Assembly (NCBI GenBank): GCA_946611835.1
Contig: CAMOEE010000002.1
Span: forward strand, 1 to 34,344
Direction of reading: 5' to 3'
Length of the DNA stretch: 34,344 bases
Source of the DNA: an uncultured Treponema sp.
GTDB lineage: Bacteria > Spirochaetota > Spirochaetia > Treponematales > Treponemataceae
Shown piece by piece: positions 34,261 through 34,344 of the stretch. How positions within the stretch are numbered: position 1 is the first letter of the stretch; each line of letters opens with the position of its first letter. The translations under genes were made by a program, and so were the position numbers. Under the pieces are notes generated by a model, which was not told where the DNA came from, searched no databases, and saw nothing but the letters and a program-made list of their open reading frames with translations.

Positions 34261-34344
34261 TTAGTCTGACTCGCTTTCTTCCCTCGCATGTGCAATTTCC
34301 TTCATTGTGTACATGAGCTTGTCAGCGCTGGCAAGGAAAGTCGT
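34261..34344 (-). CDS. C-terminal end of a GGDEF-domain (diguanylate cyclase-like) protein, truncated by window end
   Basis: Minus frame reads TTFLASADKLMYTMKEIAHAREESESD*; ADKLMYxxK is the usual end of a GGDEF domain. Confidence 0.65.
   Translation of the reverse strand, partial: TTFLASADKLMYTMKEIAHAREESESD

Noticed and set aside
34062-34295. 77-aa minus-strand ORF over the terminal hairpin element
   Set aside because: It lies across the palindromic repeat and both flanking gene ends with no domain; a by-product of the repeat.
1-34344. CRISPR arrays, tRNA/rRNA genes, transposases or prophage genes
   Set aside because: None recognised by eye; tRNAscan-SE, Infernal and CRISPR finders would be needed to exclude small RNA genes.

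Overview
The window is about 34 kb of a spirochaete chromosome, Treponema-like by gene content and order (from memory, no search run). Most of it is housekeeping: the alaS 3' end, a SurA-like PPIase, nusB, a TPR lipoprotein, groES, a two-component pair, dnaE, a YggT protein, recG, a sigma70-family sigma factor, pth, mazG, a ClpP-family protease, a UPF0158-GNAT protein, a DbpA-type RNA-binding protein, an MBL hydrolase, a YfcE-type phosphodiesterase, a lipoprotein, a FecR/beta-barrel/secreted-protein operon divergent from a CHASE2 nucleotidyl cyclase, a TolC-MFP-RND-PII-like operon, an RsuA-type pseudouridine synthase and the end of a GGDEF protein. The most interesting signals are regulatory. 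(1) A full-consensus sigma54 promoter (TTGGCACG-N4-TTGCT, minus strand 15378-15362) lies just upstream of the sigma70-family sigma gene, suggesting an RpoN-to-sigma cascade like Borrelia RpoN-RpoS. (2) Five genes have a sigma70-type promoter whose -10 box ends 6-7 nt before the ATG, with no Shine-Dalgarno, predicting leaderless mRNAs. (3) Several structured intergenic repeat elements occur at 12213-12281, 15421-15546, 15572-15628 and 34117-34229. (4) Unusual proteins include a UPF0158-GNAT fusion, a stand-alone DbpA-type RNA-binding protein, a pseudoreceiver-receiver regulator without an output domain, and a CHASE2 cyclase with a large helical insert facing a FecR/barrel operon. No tRNA, rRNA, CRISPR or transposase gene was recognised by eye.
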